The notes under the pieces were generated by a model. It did no database searches and was not told the DNA's origin. It saw only the letters and a list, made by a program, of their open reading frames with translations. 64,000 nt of DNA from NCBI GenBank assembly GCA_000403495.2, contig KE159799.1, positions 1,202,732 to 1,266,731 on the forward strand. Reading direction: 5' to 3'. The translations under genes were made by a program, and so were the position numbers. How positions within the stretch are numbered: the stretch's first letter is position 1; each line of letters begins with the position of its first letter. The DNA comes from Lachnospiraceae bacterium 10-1 (GTDB lineage Bacteria > Bacillota > Clostridia > Lachnospirales > Lachnospiraceae). Below are positions 6,765 to 16,000 of this stretch, in pieces.

Positions 6765-8738
6765 TCATCTTCCATATTTGCGTTTCACTTCTTCTTTCGT
6801 CGGAAGGCTGCCGTCTACGATAACTTTATTTTCTCCGGCTGTTATAACTGCAACCTGATCCGTGCTGTCCGTACTCAGAAGTTCCTCCGCTGACTGCCTT
6901 GCTTCCTCTATCTGTTTTTGTTTATCCGCCGCATTTGCGTCCTCAATCAGCCGCCGGATCTCCGGTCTGTGCTTCTCCCTGTATGCTTTCAGGTACGCCC
7001 GCTGATACTGGCGGCGTTTCCGTTTCTTTTCTTCCTCCGCAGTTTCTTCCTCCGAAAGTTCCTGTGCCGGAAGTTCCACCTTCCCGATATAATTTAAGAA
7101 AATCTCAATCTCCTGCACACGCCCTCCGTCCGTGTTCTCGATTTTGTGTACCAGCACCTTGTCCACAAATTCATTGACGATGGCAGGCGTAAGTTCCTGA
7201 ATGTCGGTATATTTATGGACAAGGAAAAGAAATTCCTCCGTCCTGTCCGTATCTTCTTCAAACTGAATGAGTTTTTCTTTCATCTCTCTCATGGAAATTT
7301 CAATTTCCTGCTGTTCCTTTTCATAACCGGAAGAAAGCATTTCGTAGCGTCTGTCCGGCAACTTCCCCATTGCGTTGTCCTCATACACCTTTTTAATCAG
7401 CAGGTCAAGGTCTGCAAAGCGTTTCTCTTTTTTCGCAAGGTCTGAGTTCAGCTTTTTTACCTCGCTTTTATCCCTGACCTGTGATGCTCTCCGCATACTT
7501 TTTATAAATGCCGCCTCGTCCATGCGGACGCTTTTTAAGGCATACTGTATTGTTTCAAGGATAAGCTGCTTTGCCGTGTCCTCTTTTATGGAGTGGGAAC
7601 AGCACACCTTCCTGTTCTGCTTTCTGGCGCTGTTGTAAGTGCCGCAGTTAAAGCCTGCGGATGTCCGTTCTGTCCCGCCGTTTGGGATTCCACGCCAGTC
7701 CCTTTTCGCCCTCGTTGTGCTTCTGCGGTAGTGCATTTTGCCACCGCAGTCAGCACAATAGAGCTTTCCAGTCAGCATACTTCCTTCCCCGCTGGTATCA
7801 ACCCTGCGGACGGTTTTCCTTAATTCCTGCACCATATACCAAGTCCTGCGGTCTATGATTGCCTCATGGGTATCCTGAAAAACAAGGATGTCCTCACTGC
7901 TGTTTTTGACCGCTTTCTTGTCCTTATAGGATTCCTTATGGCTTCGAAAATTCACGGTATCTCCCATATATTCCGGTCTTTCCAGTATCCGTGCAACCGA
8001 TCCGCCCGTCCAGTTATAAGGCGTTTCAAAATCGCACATGGTCTTATAATTCCCCCTGTTTCTGGTCGCCTGATAATAAGAAGGTTTCTCGACTTTTTCC
8101 TCCGTAAGCAGCTTTGCAATCTGGAACGGTCCCATACCATCCACGGTCAACCGGAAAATCTTCCTCACAACCTCCGCCGCTTCTTCATCAACAAGCCAAA
8201 GATTTTTGTCATCAGAGCTTTTTACATAGCCGTATGGCGGGTTGCTCGTGATTGGTTTTCCCTCTTTCCCTTTTGCCCGTAAAACTGCGGTAATTTTCCT
8301 GCTGCAGTCACGCAGATACCATTCGTTCATGATATTCAAAAAAGGGGCGAATTCGCTGCTGGTGTTGTTGGTACTGTCAACACCGTTGGAAACAGCAATA
8401 AAACGGACACCCTTCTCCCGGAAGAATACCTCGGTATAGAATCCAACCTGAAGGTAATCCCTCCCGACACGGCTCATATCCTTTACGATAACGGCTGCAA
8501 TGCTGCCTTTCTCAATCTCGGCTAACATCTGCTTCCATCCCGGTCTTTCAAAACTGCCGCCGGAAAATCCGTCATCCGTAAAATGCACCGTGTTCGTGTA
8601 TCCGTTATTTTTTGCGTAGTCCTCCAGCATTTTCTTCTGGTTGACTATGCTGTTGCTGTCCCCTGCAAGATCATCGTCCCTTGAGAGGCGCTCGTAAAGA
8701 GCTGTTATTCTGTTGTCACCAGCCGTCCTGTTGTTCAT
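6765..8738 (-). CDS. tnpX: large serine recombinase, TnpX/TndX type
   Basis: This 657-residue site-specific recombinase would excise and integrate the element. The N-terminal catalytic domain shows the nucleophile in ALYERLSRDDDLAGDSNSI and the arginine motif KDMSRVGRDYLQ. The recombinase domain follows (ITSNPPYGYVK, MGPFQIAKLL, then WTGGSVARILERPEYMGD). A zinc ribbon comes next (LYCADCGGKMHYRR, then FNCGTY and VCCSH), then a coiled coil around residues 405-470 and a charged tail. Length and order match TndX/TnpX of Tn5397 and Tn4451, which cross over at a GA dinucleotide. It overlaps the end of tnpW by four bases (ATGA), implying coupled translation. Assignment to the family is secure. Confidence 0.9.
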   Translation of the reverse strand: MNNRTAGDNRITALYERLSRDDDLAGDSNSIVNQKKMLEDYAKNNGYTNTVHFTDDGFSGGSFERPGWKQMLAEIEKGSIAAVIVKDMSRVGRDYLQVGFYTEVFFREKGVRFIAVSNGVDSTNNTSSEFAPFLNIMNEWYLRDCSRKITAVLRAKGKEGKPITSNPPYGYVKSSDDKNLWLVDEEAAEVVRKIFRLTVDGMGPFQIAKLLTEEKVEKPSYYQATRNRGNYKTMCDFETPYNWTGGSVARILERPEYMGDTVNFRSHKESYKDKKAVKNSSEDILVFQDTHEAIIDRRTWYMVQELRKTVRRVDTSGEGSMLTGKLYCADCGGKMHYRRSTTRAKRDWRGIPNGGTERTSAGFNCGTYNSARKQNRKVCCSHSIKEDTAKQLILETIQYALKSVRMDEAAFIKSMRRASQVRDKSEVKKLNSDLAKKEKRFADLDLLIKKVYEDNAMGKLPDRRYEMLSSGYEKEQQEIEISMREMKEKLIQFEEDTDRTEEFLFLVHKYTDIQELTPAIVNEFVDKVLVHKIENTDGGRVQEIEIFLNYIGKVELPAQELSEEETAEEEKKRKRRQYQRAYLKAYREKHRPEIRRLIEDANAADKQKQIEEARQSAEELLSTDSTDQVAVITAGENKVIVDGSLPTKEEVKRKYGR

Positions 8739-8980
8739 ATTGAACTCCTTTCCGGCGGCCGGCTCATCTGTGGTGAATCCATCTTAACATAACTTTCCGT
8801 GCCTGTCACCATTTCATTTAAAATTAAACGGGGAATTTTTTCATCCAGCGTGTCTGCATATCCCGAACCCGTATACACCCTGACCTTGAAAAGCGTCCCG
8901 CCGATTCTTCTGTAAAAAAATCCAGCCTCGCGGGGGCTGGTGTCCATCATTCTTTCATTATCCTTTTTTACCGTTTCCAT
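8735..8980 (-). CDS. tnpW: TnpW-family transposon protein
   Basis: The small protein contains GFFYRRIGGTLFKVRVYTG and KIPRLILNEMV, which I recognise from TnpW-like proteins of Tn4451-type elements. I set the start at the ATG at 8980, which follows GGGAGG; an in-frame GTG at 9007 would add nine residues, but its ribosome site is poor. The stop overlaps the tnpX start by four bases, so the two are one transcription unit. The molecular role of TnpW is not established; it may assist or regulate the recombinase. No membrane segment is visible. Confidence 0.75.
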   Translation of the reverse strand: METVKKDNERMMDTSPREAGFFYRRIGGTLFKVRVYTGSGYADTLDEKIPRLILNEMVTGTESYVKMDSPQMSRPPERSSI

Positions 8981-9166
8981 GCATCCTCCCTTGCGCTTCC
9001 GGCTCACTGCCGTTATAATGTTTCTTGTGCTTCCGTATTCCGTAATTGGTTTTGCATTTTATCCGTATCCCATAATCCCATCCTCCTTCTTGTAACTGAT
9101 TTTCATATAAAAAGAATTACTCTTTTCACTAATGGGAGAAAAACGGCTACAAAAACGGAAGTGTTT

Positions 9167-9195
9167 TTGAAAAAACTGCTACAAAATTTTATTTT
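9167..9195 (+). promoter_or_regulatory. promoter of the plus-strand accessory genes
   Basis: TTGAAA (9167-9172), a 17-base gap, then TATTTT (9190-9195), pointing at the gene starting at 9217. The 8981-9216 gap separates divergent tnpW-tnpX and this gene, and no other gene was found in it. Confidence 0.4.
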
Positions 9196-9216
9196 TTTGC
9201 AAAGGACTGACCATAA

Positions 9217-9864
9217 ATGCCAAAATACGCTGAGTTCCAAGCATTCAGGGAACAGAATTTCATAACGGAAGCTGACGGGGATATGCTGCACCGTGAAGCC
9301 CGTGCGCTTGCCCTCCGGCGTATCGAGGAAAGCGCAAGGACAGAGGAAGATTTCAGGGAAGTCATCCGATGGTGGGATAAGCTGGACAGTAACAGGGAAC
9401 GCAGGGAAAGGGATCATGAAAAAGGGCGCTCCGACATTCCTCTGGAATGGGGCGCAGACGAACAGTATCTTTCCGACAAACCTTCCTATGACACGGTTTT
9501 AAAAAGGCTCATGCTTTCGGGCGATTTCATTGACCTTATATTTGACCGCCCGGAAACGCTGCACGAACTTGTCACGGATGCGGATTTATCAAAAATATTG
9601 AAGGAACTAAAGCCACACCTCAAAAATATGCTCTATTATCTGTTCCTGCATGATTACTCTGCTGCGGAGTATGCAGAAAGCATCGGGCAGTCAGACCGAA
9701 ACATCCGTGGAATCAGGGAAACAGCACTGAAAAAGATACGGAAACTTTATGGCGGCATACTCGCATACAGACAAGAGAACAGCCTTCCAATGACAATTGA
9801 TGAAAAATATTTCTTAAACAATGGTGTACGAAAGAAAAAGGACAGCAGACAGCTTGACCGATAA
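9217..9864 (+). CDS. sigma-70 region 4-like DNA-binding protein
   Basis: The 215-residue product has a helix-turn-helix in its last third (MLYYLFLHDYSAAEYAESIGQ then DRNIRGIRETALKKIRKLY) that resembles sigma-factor region 4. The first half (RTEEDFREVIRWWDKLDSNRERRERDHEKGR) is charged and helical and has no clear region 2. Proteins like this are common in Clostridia mobile elements and may act as element-specific sigma-like regulators. An AAAGGA lies 13 bases before the ATG, a somewhat long spacing. The gene diverges from tnpW-tnpX and may control them. The DNA-binding fold is fairly clear; the target is unknown. Confidence 0.65.
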   Translation: MPKYAEFQAFREQNFITEADGDMLHREARALALRRIEESARTEEDFREVIRWWDKLDSNRERRERDHEKGRSDIPLEWGADEQYLSDKPSYDTVLKRLMLSGDFIDLIFDRPETLHELVTDADLSKILKELKPHLKNMLYYLFLHDYSAAEYAESIGQSDRNIRGIRETALKKIRKLYGGILAYRQENSLPMTIDEKYFLNNGVRKKKDSRQLDR

Positions 9865-9939
9865 TAGGTAACTGTTTATAATATAGTAAGTATTACATCA
9901 GATGATGTGATATGATTAATGGATTGGAGCAGATTTTCT

Positions 9940-10854
9940 ATGAAGAATTTATTTGAACATACCAGCGCACCATGGATTCGGTACAGCAGCTACGAATACA
10001 AAACAGATAATAATGGCAATCTTTACATAACCGTTTCCCAAGATGCCAGGCCGGAAATGTACCGCCCCATGCAGGAAGCAGGGCAGCTCGTTATTGATGC
10101 GGTAAATATTGGGCTTGCCGCCATGCACAAAGCCCCGGAAGGAGAACTGAAAGAATCCGTCCTCGGTTTTGTGCAGAGGTACGGTTTTCTCGGCTTTATG
10201 ACCGCCCTGCCGACAACAGCGGATTTTATCACCTATGAATCCGTGTATCTGCCTAAAAACCACTTTATAAAGGAAGAATCCCTCTCCACCGAGGACTATC
10301 TTTCTTACTTCTATCCCTTTGACAGATTAGGTTTCAGAAAGAACGGCATAGAATCGGGATGGTCTGTGACCGACCGTGAGGGCATTGCAATCACGATGGC
10401 GATGGGGAATGCGCCGCAGGCTGTGGCAATGGGATTCCAGAAAGAATATGCGGAAAGGTATGACTGGATTGTAAAAGAGTTTACTGACCTTGCGTTTACG
10501 TTTATGACAAGTTTCCTTTATTACCTCGATTATGATTCGCTTGACGAAGATACCCGCAGCCTGTACCGTCAGGGCATTTCCGCTTTCGGCGGCATCTCCC
10601 CGACTTACCGGATTGCGCTCAAACAGGATGCGCCCGTCATCGTATGGGATTTTCATTCCCTGCTCATTATGGTGCAGATGTGCTTTTCCTTCATGCTCAC
10701 GGACAAGGACAGCGATATGCGGATGTGCAAACACTGTAAAAAAGCCTTTATCGCAAGCAGGAAGGGAAATGAGTTTTGTAGCCCTCAATGTAAAAACCAG
10801 TATAATGTATACAAATCAAGAGAAAAGAAAAAGGGGAACAAAAGAGATGATTGA
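9940..10854 (+). CDS. mobile-element protein with C-terminal zinc finger
   Basis: The 304-residue product has an unrecognised N-terminal region with aromatic segments (APWIRYSSYEYK, DYLSYFYPFDRLGF) and a C-terminal zinc knuckle: CKHCKKAFIAS then EFCSPQCKNQYN, followed by a basic tail. This layout recalls CGNR/ABATE-type proteins, in which a variable domain precedes a DNA- or RNA-binding finger. The ATG at 9940 follows GGAG by 10 bases; an in-frame ATG at 9919 lacks a ribosome site. The last bases overlap the start of the next gene. It is probably an element regulator, but function is unknown. Confidence 0.65.
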   Translation: MKNLFEHTSAPWIRYSSYEYKTDNNGNLYITVSQDARPEMYRPMQEAGQLVIDAVNIGLAAMHKAPEGELKESVLGFVQRYGFLGFMTALPTTADFITYESVYLPKNHFIKEESLSTEDYLSYFYPFDRLGFRKNGIESGWSVTDREGIAITMAMGNAPQAVAMGFQKEYAERYDWIVKEFTDLAFTFMTSFLYYLDYDSLDEDTRSLYRQGISAFGGISPTYRIALKQDAPVIVWDFHSLLIMVQMCFSFMLTDKDSDMRMCKHCKKAFIASRKGNEFCSPQCKNQYNVYKSREKKKGNKRDD

Positions 10855-11374
10855 AAACAGGAATGTAAATATCATAACCGATGCGGATGGTAAAAAGCTG
10901 GTAGCTATTAACGACATACGTTTTAAGGCGAAAGTGCGGGATGACTGGACAGTTATAGAAGAATATCTGAAGGAGTATATTGGAGATTTTTACGAAATTG
11001 AAGAAACTGCTGAGAAAATATATATTTCAACAGATTTTCCCGATGAATACACAAGTTCAGAAAGCCGTATTTCCTTAAAAGGCGCAGTTGCAAAAGCAAA
11101 GGCAAATGCTGCACAGGCTATTCCAGAGCTTATAAAAATAGCAGCCAACCCGAAACACGAAATCAACCGAAAAGAAAAGCACAGGACAGATGCCAAACTT
11201 GGGTGGTATAGGTATGACATCAGGTTTTCACTGCCTGTATATGATGATAAAACCGGGAAAGTAGCAAGACATAACATTTATTCTGCAAGTATGTTAGTCC
11301 GTCATGCGGATGATGGTAAAAAATATCTGTATGACATTCTTGCAATAAAAAAAAGAAACGAGCAGCCCGCTTGA
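10847..11374 (+). CDS. hypothetical element protein, possible nuclease-like domain
   Basis: The 175-residue product starts at an ATG behind AAGGGGAAC and overlaps the previous gene by eight bases, so the two are likely co-translated. The C-terminal half (GWYRYDIRFSLPVYDDKTG, then SASMLVRHADDGKKYLYDIL) resembles barnase/EndoU/RelE-like domains I remember from phage and element proteins (PBECR type), but I cannot confirm it. The middle holds an Ala/Lys-rich helical segment. If it is nuclease-like, it could be a toxin or RNA-processing factor. Function is unknown. An upstream extension of the same open frame across the zinc-finger gene is a shadow. Confidence 0.55.
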   Translation: MIENRNVNIITDADGKKLVAINDIRFKAKVRDDWTVIEEYLKEYIGDFYEIEETAEKIYISTDFPDEYTSSESRISLKGAVAKAKANAAQAIPELIKIAANPKHEINRKEKHRTDAKLGWYRYDIRFSLPVYDDKTGKVARHNIYSASMLVRHADDGKKYLYDILAIKKRNEQPA

Positions 11375-11494
11375 GTGAAAACACTGTACGGTAAAAACCC
11401 ATTTCTTATTGTCAATAATAAGCTATTTTTCCCGTCCTGTCAATCCCTGATTTTGATTTTTCAAAATACCGCCATTGGCATTTCTAATGCAATG

Positions 11495-11511
11495 GGGGAA
11501 CTTTGTTCCCC
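11495..11511. repeat. short hairpin GGGGAAC/GTTCCCC
   Basis: A 7-bp perfect stem with a TTT loop, lying 12 bases before the much larger inverted repeat at 11524-11603. Both occupy the gap between two convergent genes (11375-11626). Confidence 0.55.
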
Positions 11512-11523
11512 TTGGCTACCCCA

Positions 11524-11603
11524 TAGCAGGAGGCGCAGAAGATGTCAAGACCGCCGTAGGCGAGGCGAAGCCGGTGTCTTGACATCTTCTGCGCCTCCTG
11601 CTA
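11524..11603. repeat. perfect 28-base inverted repeat with 24-base loop
   Basis: Left arm 11524-11551 begins TAGCAGGAGGCGCAG; right arm 11576-11603 ends CTGCGCCTCCTGCTA. All 28 pairs match. It lies between the convergent 10847-11374 gene and tnpV. It has no clear T-run, so a plain terminator is not obvious. It may be a protein binding site, a two-way transcription barrier, or a folded single-strand origin. Confidence 0.8.
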
Positions 11604-11626
11604 CAACCTACGGGCTTTCAACAAAG

Positions 11627-11980
11627 TTAAAGAGAATATATCAGGTCATGCAGCACTATTTCCTCTGCCCTGCTCCTGATGCTGTTCGTTTTTTGAATCC
11701 AAAGCAGCCAGTCATCGGATTTTAACTGCTCCGTCACACCCTCTCTCTTTGCCATCTGCCTTACAAGCCTGTCCATCATCTCATTACATTCCTCGTCGAT
11801 TTCCGCAAGGTGCTTCCATAGGGTTTCCGACAAAAGCATATAAGAATAAATGCCCCTGCGGTTTTCTTCTAAAAACCGCTTTCTCATTCTCCCATACTTC
11901 CCAATCTGATATTCCGTTGTATCCGAAAGTTTGAGGTCAGGGATTAGATAGTCACCTTCCCAATGATAAGTGATTTCCAT
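11627..11980 (-). CDS. tnpV: TnpV-family transposon protein
   Basis: The 117-residue product matches what I know of TnpV from Tn4451-like elements: ITYHWEGDYLIPDLKL, then IGKYGRMRKRFLEENRRG, then a C-terminal RAEEIVLHDLIY. It is helical and charged with no membrane segment. The ATG at 11980 follows AAAGGCGG by six bases; a TTG two codons upstream gives a slightly longer frame. It sits at the right end of the element, as in Tn4451 relatives. Its role is not established, though proteins of this type accompany TnpX recombinases. Confidence 0.8.
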   Translation of the reverse strand: MEITYHWEGDYLIPDLKLSDTTEYQIGKYGRMRKRFLEENRRGIYSYMLLSETLWKHLAEIDEECNEMMDRLVRQMAKREGVTEQLKSDDWLLWIQKTNSIRSRAEEIVLHDLIYSL

Positions 11981-12096
11981 ATACAACCGCCTTTCTTTGT
12001 GCTAAACTGTTTACAGATACGAATAAAAAGAGTTATCACCCACTTTCTATATTACAACATCTGCAATTTACCATTCACCACAAATGAGCCAGCCGC

Positions 12097-12186
12097 ATAT
12101 GTTGTATTTTAGCAGATGCCCCATTTCCGCTAAAATACTGTATTTGCTGGAAATGTTTACATCTACAGTTCACAACATATCACATC
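12097..12186. mobile_element. right end of the integrated element (recombination site)
   Basis: The terminal 90 bases contain nested inverted repeats: an outer pair ATATGTTGT..AGATG (12097-12118) against CATCT..ACAACATAT (12160-12180), and inner pairs TTTTAGC/GCTAAAA (12107-12135) and CATTTCC/GGAAATG (12122-12155). They end at the point where gltD homology starts. On the minus strand the junction reads GACTCT then GAT, so a GA crossover dinucleotide, as used by TnpX/TndX, fits at 12185-12186 or 12191-12192. The left end lies outside the window. Confidence 0.7.
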
Positions 12187-13026
12187 AGAGTCAAGAAGGC
12201 TTTTTGTATTTGCCTTTAAAAAGTCCACTGCAAAGTAAATTCCCTTTGCATCTCTGCCCGGCACATTGATATCTCTGGGATTGGAAGCGCCGCAGGCCAA
12301 TACCACCCGGTCAAAATCCTTTAACAGCTTTTCCGCCTTTAAATCCTTTCCCACGTCCACGCCGGTCATAAATACAACTCCTTCTGCCTCCATTGCCTCT
12401 ACTTTGCGCGCAACGATCTGTTTCTCCAGCTTCATATTTGGGATGCCATACATTAACAGTCCGCCAATCCTGTCGGAACGCTCAAATACAGTTACACTGT
12501 GCCCTCTTTTATTTAACTGATCCGCCACCGCAAGGCCGGAGGGGCCGCTTCCCACCACAGCCACCTTTTTTCCTGTCCTTACCTTTGGCGGTTTGGGGGC
12601 GGCATATCCCTTTTCATAGGCGTTTTCAATAATGGCGTATTCATTTTCTTTTGTGGCTACCGGCTCCCCGTTTAAGCCACAGGTGCACGCCGCCTCACAT
12701 AAGGCAGGACATACCCTTGCTGTAAATTCCGGAAAACTGTTGGTTTTCACCAGACGGTTATAAGCCTGCTTCCAGTTCCCCATATAGACAAGGTCATTCC
12801 ATTCCGGCACCAGATTGTGCAGGGGGCATCCGCTGGTCATTCCGCAGATAGTCATGCCGGCCTGACAAAAGGGCACGCCGCATTCCATACATCTGGCCCC
12901 CTGTAACTGCTGCCTTTCCACAGGAAGATGCTGGTGAAACTCATGAAAATTTTTTATCCTCTCTTTGGGCTTTACATCCTTTGACACTTCTCTTTTATAT
13001 TCCATAAATCCTGTTGGTTTTCCCAT
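12163..13026 (-). pseudogene. gltD: glutamate synthase small subunit, cut by element insertion
   Basis: Intact GltD feeds NADPH electrons to GltB for glutamate synthesis. About 280 residues remain: the N-terminal iron-sulfur domain (CMECGVPFCQAG, CPLHNLVPEWNDLV, CPALCEAACTCG) and the FAD-binding start VAVVGSGPSGLAVADQL. Homology stops after NTKSLLDS; the frame then runs through element sequence for seven residues to a stop. A full GltD is about 490 residues, so the NADPH-binding part is missing here. The start at 13026 follows AAGGAGATTGAA, 10 bases after the gltB stop. The missing 3' part is expected beyond the left edge of the window. Precise excision could restore the gene. Confidence 0.9.
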
Positions 13027-13036
13027 TTCAATCTCC

Positions 13037-16000
13037 TTACCTTCCATTTTTGATTGCATAAAAAGCCTCAATCTGCGCCTGCTCCGCACTGAGTCCCTTT
13101 TCCTCCATCTGTACGATGGCAGTCTGCATCTTTTCATAATCATGAGGAATGATCTTTTTAAATCTGGGCAGATACTCCTTAAAGTGATCTAAAATCATTT
13201 TTCCCTTCTCGGAGTTGGTCAGCGCCACATGCTCTTTAATCATTTCCTTTAACTCAATCACATCATATTTGGAGGTCACCTCGTAGGAAGAAACCATTTC
13301 CTTATTTAAGCGAATGTAAAGGTCGCTGTCTTCATCCAGCACATAGGCAATTCCGCCGCTCATGCCTGCCGCAAAGTTCTTGCCGGTTTTCCCAAGAACC
13401 ACCACACGTCCGCCGGTCATATATTCACATCCATGATCTCCCACGCCTTCCACCACTGCAATGGCGCCTGAATTTCTTACGCAGAACCGCTCTCCGGCCA
13501 CACCGTTTATAAACGCCTTGCCGCTGGTCGCCCCGTATAAAGCCACATTTCCAATGATAATATTGTCCTGAGCCTTAAACCTGCTCGCTTTGGGAGGGTA
13601 AACCACCAGCTTGCCGCCGGAAAGCCCTTTTCCAAAGTAGTCATTGCTGTCGCCTACCAGTTCCAACGTCAACCCTTTTGGTATAAAGGCTCCAAAGCTC
13701 TGTCCTCCGGCTCCGCTGCAAAGTACCCGGTAAGTATCTTCTTCCAGATTATCTCCCAGTTTTCTGGTGATTTCTGAGCCTAAAATGGTTCCAAAGGCTC
13801 TGTCCGTGTTCTTCACATCCACCTCAATGCTGCGTCTGCTTCCTGCAGCAATGGATTTTCCAAGCCACTTTAAAAGAACCTTCTCGTCCAATGTGTTTTC
13901 CAGTTTAAAATCATATACCTGTCTGGCGTCAAAAGTCACTTTTTCCTTACCGCCTGCATAAGGATTACTAAGAATCAGGCTTAAATCCACCTGCTTCTGG
14001 CTTTCTGTCAACTGATCTTTTACCTTTAAAAGTTCCGTATGCCCCACCAGCTCATCCACGCTGCGTGCGCCTAATCTGGCCATATATTCCCGAAGTTCCT
14101 GAGCGATAAAGCGCATAAAGTTTTCCACATATTCCGGCTTTCCTTTAAAGTTCTTACGCAGTTCCGGATTCTGGGTGGCCACCCCTACCGGACAGGTATC
14201 CAGATTGCAAACCCGCATCATAACGCATCCCATTGTAACCAGAGGCGCTGTGGCAAATCCAAATTCCTCCGCCCCCAAAAGAGCTGCAATGGCAACATCA
14301 CGTCCGCTCATCAATTTACCGTCCGTCTCAATTCTGACTTTATTTCTAAGTCCATTCATAATCAGTGTCTGATGGGTTTCTGAAAGTCCCAGCTCCCAGG
14401 GAAGCCCCGCATTATGAATAGAACTCCGAGGCGCTGCTCCCGTACCCCCATCATAACCGGAAACTAAAATCACCTGTGCACCTGCCTTGGCAACGCCTGC
14501 CGCAACCGTGCCCACGCCTGCCTCTGACACCAGCTTTACACTGATTCTTGCCTCTTTATTGGCATTCTTTAAATCGTAAATCAGCTCCGCCAAATCTTCA
14601 ATGGAATAAATGTCATGGTGCGGCGGTGGAGAAATCAAACCTACGCCAGGCGTGGAATGTCTGGTTTTTGCAATCCAGGGATATACCTTGCCTCCGGGCA
14701 GATGACCGCCTTCGCCGGGCTTTGCTCCCTGTGCCATTTTAATTTGAATTTCATTGGCACTTACCAGATATCTGCTGGTGACACCAAATCTTCCGGATGC
14801 CACCTGCTTGATGGCGGAGCATCTGTTTTCTTTTCCGGGCACCACATTCATTCTGTCTAAATCCTCGCCCCCTTCACCTGAATTGGAGCGTCCATGAAGC
14901 CGGTTCATGGCAATTGCCATTGTCTCATGTGCTTCTTTGGAAATAGAACCATAGGACATGGCGCCTGTTTTAAATCTGGTCACAATGGATTCCACACTTT
15001 CCACTTCTTCTATGGGAACCCCTTTTTCCGGATAATTAAAGTCCATAAGACCACGCAGGTTCTTAACGGAATTTTCGTCATTGATAAGTGCAGTATACTG
15101 TTTAAACATCTCATAATCCCCGCGCTTTGTGGATTCCTGAAGGAGATGTATGGTTGCCGGATTATAAAGATGCTCGTCTGCACCGCTGCGCATTTTATGA
15201 TGGCCTAAGCTGTCCAAGGTCAGGTCGCTTGCCAGTCCCAAAGGATCAAACGCCTTTGAATGAAGGGCATCCACCTGCTTTTCAATATCCTTGATGGTAA
15301 TACCGCCAACCCTGCACACTGTATGAGGAAAATATTTATTGATTACTTCCCTGTCAATACCGATTGCCTCGAAAATCTGGGAGCCCTCATAGGACTGAAT
15401 GGTGCTGATTCCCATTTTGGATGCAATTTTAACGATACCATGAAGAATTGCATTGTTGTAATCCTCCACTGCCGCATAATAATCCTTATCCAGCATATGA
15501 CTGTCGATCAGTTCCTTAATTGACTCCTGGGCCAGATAGGGATTTACCACACAGGCGCCATAGCCTAAGAGAGTGGCAAAGTGATGCACCTCTCTGGGCT
15601 CGCCGGACTCTAAAACAAGCGCAACGCTGGTCTTTTTCTTGGTCACCACCAGATGCCTGTTAAGGGCGGAAACTGCCAAAAGAGAAGGAATTGCCACATG
15701 GTTTTCATCCACTCCCCGGTCGGAAAGAATCATAATGTTAACGCCATCCCTGTAAGCCCGGTCCACCTCCACAAACAATCTGTCAATAGCCCGTTCCAGA
15801 CTGGTATTTTTATAATAAATAATGGGAATGACTTCTACCTTAAAGCCTTCCTTCTTCATACTTTTAATTTTCATCAAATCCGTATTGGTAAGAATGGGGT
15901 TGTTGATTCGGAGCATGTTACAGTTTTTCGGCGCTTCTTCCAGAATATTGCCATCTGTTCCTATATAAACAGTGGTGGAGGTAACGACCTCCTCCCGGAT

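Noticed and set aside
10532..10846. Upstream extension of the 175-residue element gene
   Set aside because: It overlaps the zinc-finger gene in another frame, and a good ribosome site precedes the ATG at 10847.
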